Assembly (NCBI GenBank): GCA_024413595.1
Contig: JAKSUC010000026.1
Location: 1-43,195 of the forward strand
DNA: 43,195 nt
Reading direction: 5' to 3'
Origin: Bacteroidales bacterium
GTDB taxonomy: Bacteria; Bacteroidota; Bacteroidia; Bacteroidales; UBA3824
The translations under genes and the position numbers were made by a program. The notes beneath the pieces were generated by a model. It was not told where the DNA came from. It made no database searches and saw only the letters and a list, made by a program, of their open reading frames with translations. Positions 42,145-43,195 of the stretch are shown in pieces (position 1 is the stretch's first letter; each line of letters opens with the position of its first letter).

Positions 42145-43195
42145 ATGGCAATAAAAAGTATCCCATACGGCATAACAGATTATGATAGAATAGTCAACAA
42201 AAACTATTATTATGTTGATAAAACTGATTTTATTGCAAAAATAGAACATTCAGACACATTCTTCACATTTTTACGCCCTCGTAGATTTGGAAAAACATTG
42301 TTTCTTGCCACATTAGATGCTTATTACAATGTAAAATATAAAGACAAATTTGATTTATATTTCAAAGACAAAAAAATATATCAACAATTAACAGAAGAAC
42401 ATAGCTCTTTTTTAGTATTAAAATTCGATTTCTCAAAGGTTGATAATAATATTGAAAAAGTTTACGAGTCGTTTAATGAAGAAATACTTCTTACATTAGA
42501 TAAATTCTTGCAATATTATTCAGAATATTTTACAAATGATATATTAAAAACATTTAGGGAAACTTATTATACAAATCACAAATGCGATGTGGCATTAAAA
42601 TATGTATTTGATCAAGCCTTTTTATTGAATTTAAAAATATACTTAATTATTGACGAATACGATAATTTTGCAAATTCACTATTAAGTCGCAACGAAAATG
42701 ATTATATATCATTAACTCACGGCGATGGATTTTTTAGATTGTTTTTCAATATTTTAAAAGCTCATACCTCAGGAAATAATTCACCAATAGAACGAATATT
42801 TATAACAGGCGTTAGTCCTTTAACATTAAGCGACGTAACAAGTGGTTACAATATTGGCGGTAATCATTCTTTAGACGAAGAATTTAATAATATGGTAGGT
42901 TTTACAGAAACTGAAGTTCGTGAAATGCTTGAATATTATGAAAAAGAAACTGGAGTTTTTAAACATTCGGTAGATGATATATTAAACAAAATAAAACCAC
43001 ACTACAATAATTATTGTTTTAACAAAGAATGTATAAATAATGATCGAGTTTTTAATTCAGATATGTTATGGTATTTTTTGAAAAATTATATCAAACATGG
43101 TGAATTTCCAGATGAAATGGTAGATAAAAACATTTCTACCGACTATGACAAAATGCGAATGTTAATTCGTTATGATAAAAACTTTGGTCATAAAG
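42145..43195 (+). CDS. AAA-ATPase-like / PD-(D/E)XK protein (PF09820/DUF1703 type), truncated by window end
   Basis: The first 350 residues are visible. MAIKSIPYGITDYDRIV and YYYVDKTDFI are typical family openers. A Walker A-like RPRRFGKT lies at 44-51 and a Walker B-like IIDEYDNF at 168-175, then ITGVSPLTLSDVTSGYNIG and the AYNR-like region. The C-terminal nuclease-like domain (PF08011) would lie beyond the window. Such genes occur in many copies in Bacteroidales, often near Rpn genes; function is undefined. The reading frame is open to the last base. Confidence 0.9.
   Translation, partial: MAIKSIPYGITDYDRIVNKNYYYVDKTDFIAKIEHSDTFFTFLRPRRFGKTLFLATLDAYYNVKYKDKFDLYFKDKKIYQQLTEEHSSFLVLKFDFSKVDNNIEKVYESFNEEILLTLDKFLQYYSEYFTNDILKTFRETYYTNHKCDVALKYVFDQAFLLNLKIYLIIDEYDNFANSLLSRNENDYISLTHGDGFFRLFFNILKAHTSGNNSPIERIFITGVSPLTLSDVTSGYNIGGNHSLDEEFNNMVGFTETEVREMLEYYEKETGVFKHSVDDILNKIKPHYNNYCFNKECINNDRVFNSDMLWYFLKNYIKHGEFPDEMVDKNISTDYDKMRMLIRYDKNFGHK

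Noticed and set aside
1..43195. CRISPR array, tRNA or rRNA genes
   Set aside because: No regularly spaced repeats, no cloverleaf with CCA-proximal TTCGA arm and no rRNA-like stretch were seen by eye on either strand.

Overview
The window is a very AT-rich stretch that reads as chromosomal DNA of a Bacteroidales (Bacteroidota) bacterium. Three things point there. A TAnnTTTG -7 promoter box sits 15-45 nt ahead of at least eleven start codons, and Shine-Dalgarno sites are scarce. A giant secreted protein ends in a type IX secretion (T9SS) sorting domain. Several proteins have a typical Bacteroidales layout (MutS with GPNMAGKS, Rpn and AAA-ATPase/PD-(D/E)XK families, patatin-barrel protein). No rRNA, tRNA, CRISPR array or complete insertion sequence was found. 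I cannot name the genus.

Layout. Positions 1-144 hold the N-terminus of a secreted protein on the minus strand; its signal peptide is out of frame with the only usable ATG because of a run of eight G, a candidate phase-variation switch. Positions 331-2562 hold rlmD plus a small secreted protein, and divergently a GroES-like orphan sharing back-to-back -7 boxes with rlmD. From 12740 down to 2614 the minus strand carries an unknown secreted protein and a nitroreductase (coupled), a TPR/SpoIIE-type phosphatase, a GH9 glycosidase, a lipoprotein-anchored PNPOx-like flavoprotein, prmC and a patatin/outer-membrane-barrel protein. hemA-hemC (12930-15106, plus) start tetrapyrrole synthesis and end at a long hairpin. 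Facing them is a compact operon maf-pyrC-lipoprotein-mutS (20404-15199, minus). Positions 31010-20520 encode a 3,496-residue T9SS cargo protein, probably a cell-surface adhesin or wall-associated protein. Then come topoisomerase III, a receiver-less sigma-54 activator overlapping queE, an orphan biotin carrier protein, dnaN, truA and glmM. The last 4 kb are more accessory: an intact Rpn nuclease gene enclosed by two nearly identical terminator hairpins, an ECF sigma/anti-sigma/lipoprotein operon, and the 5' part of an AAA-ATPase/PD-(D/E)XK gene cut by the window end.

How the parts connect. Most genes are core housekeeping (DNA replication and repair, tRNA/rRNA modification, pyrimidine, haem-precursor and amino-sugar synthesis). 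The outward-facing part is made of the GH9 enzyme, the patatin-barrel protein, the giant T9SS protein, several lipoproteins and the possibly phase-variable secreted protein. Regulatory input comes from the SpoIIE phosphatase, the sigma-54 activator and the ECF sigma operon. The observations I would check first are the G8 contingency tract (109-116), the twin hairpins around rpn, and the ECF operon with its doubly anchored lipoprotein.
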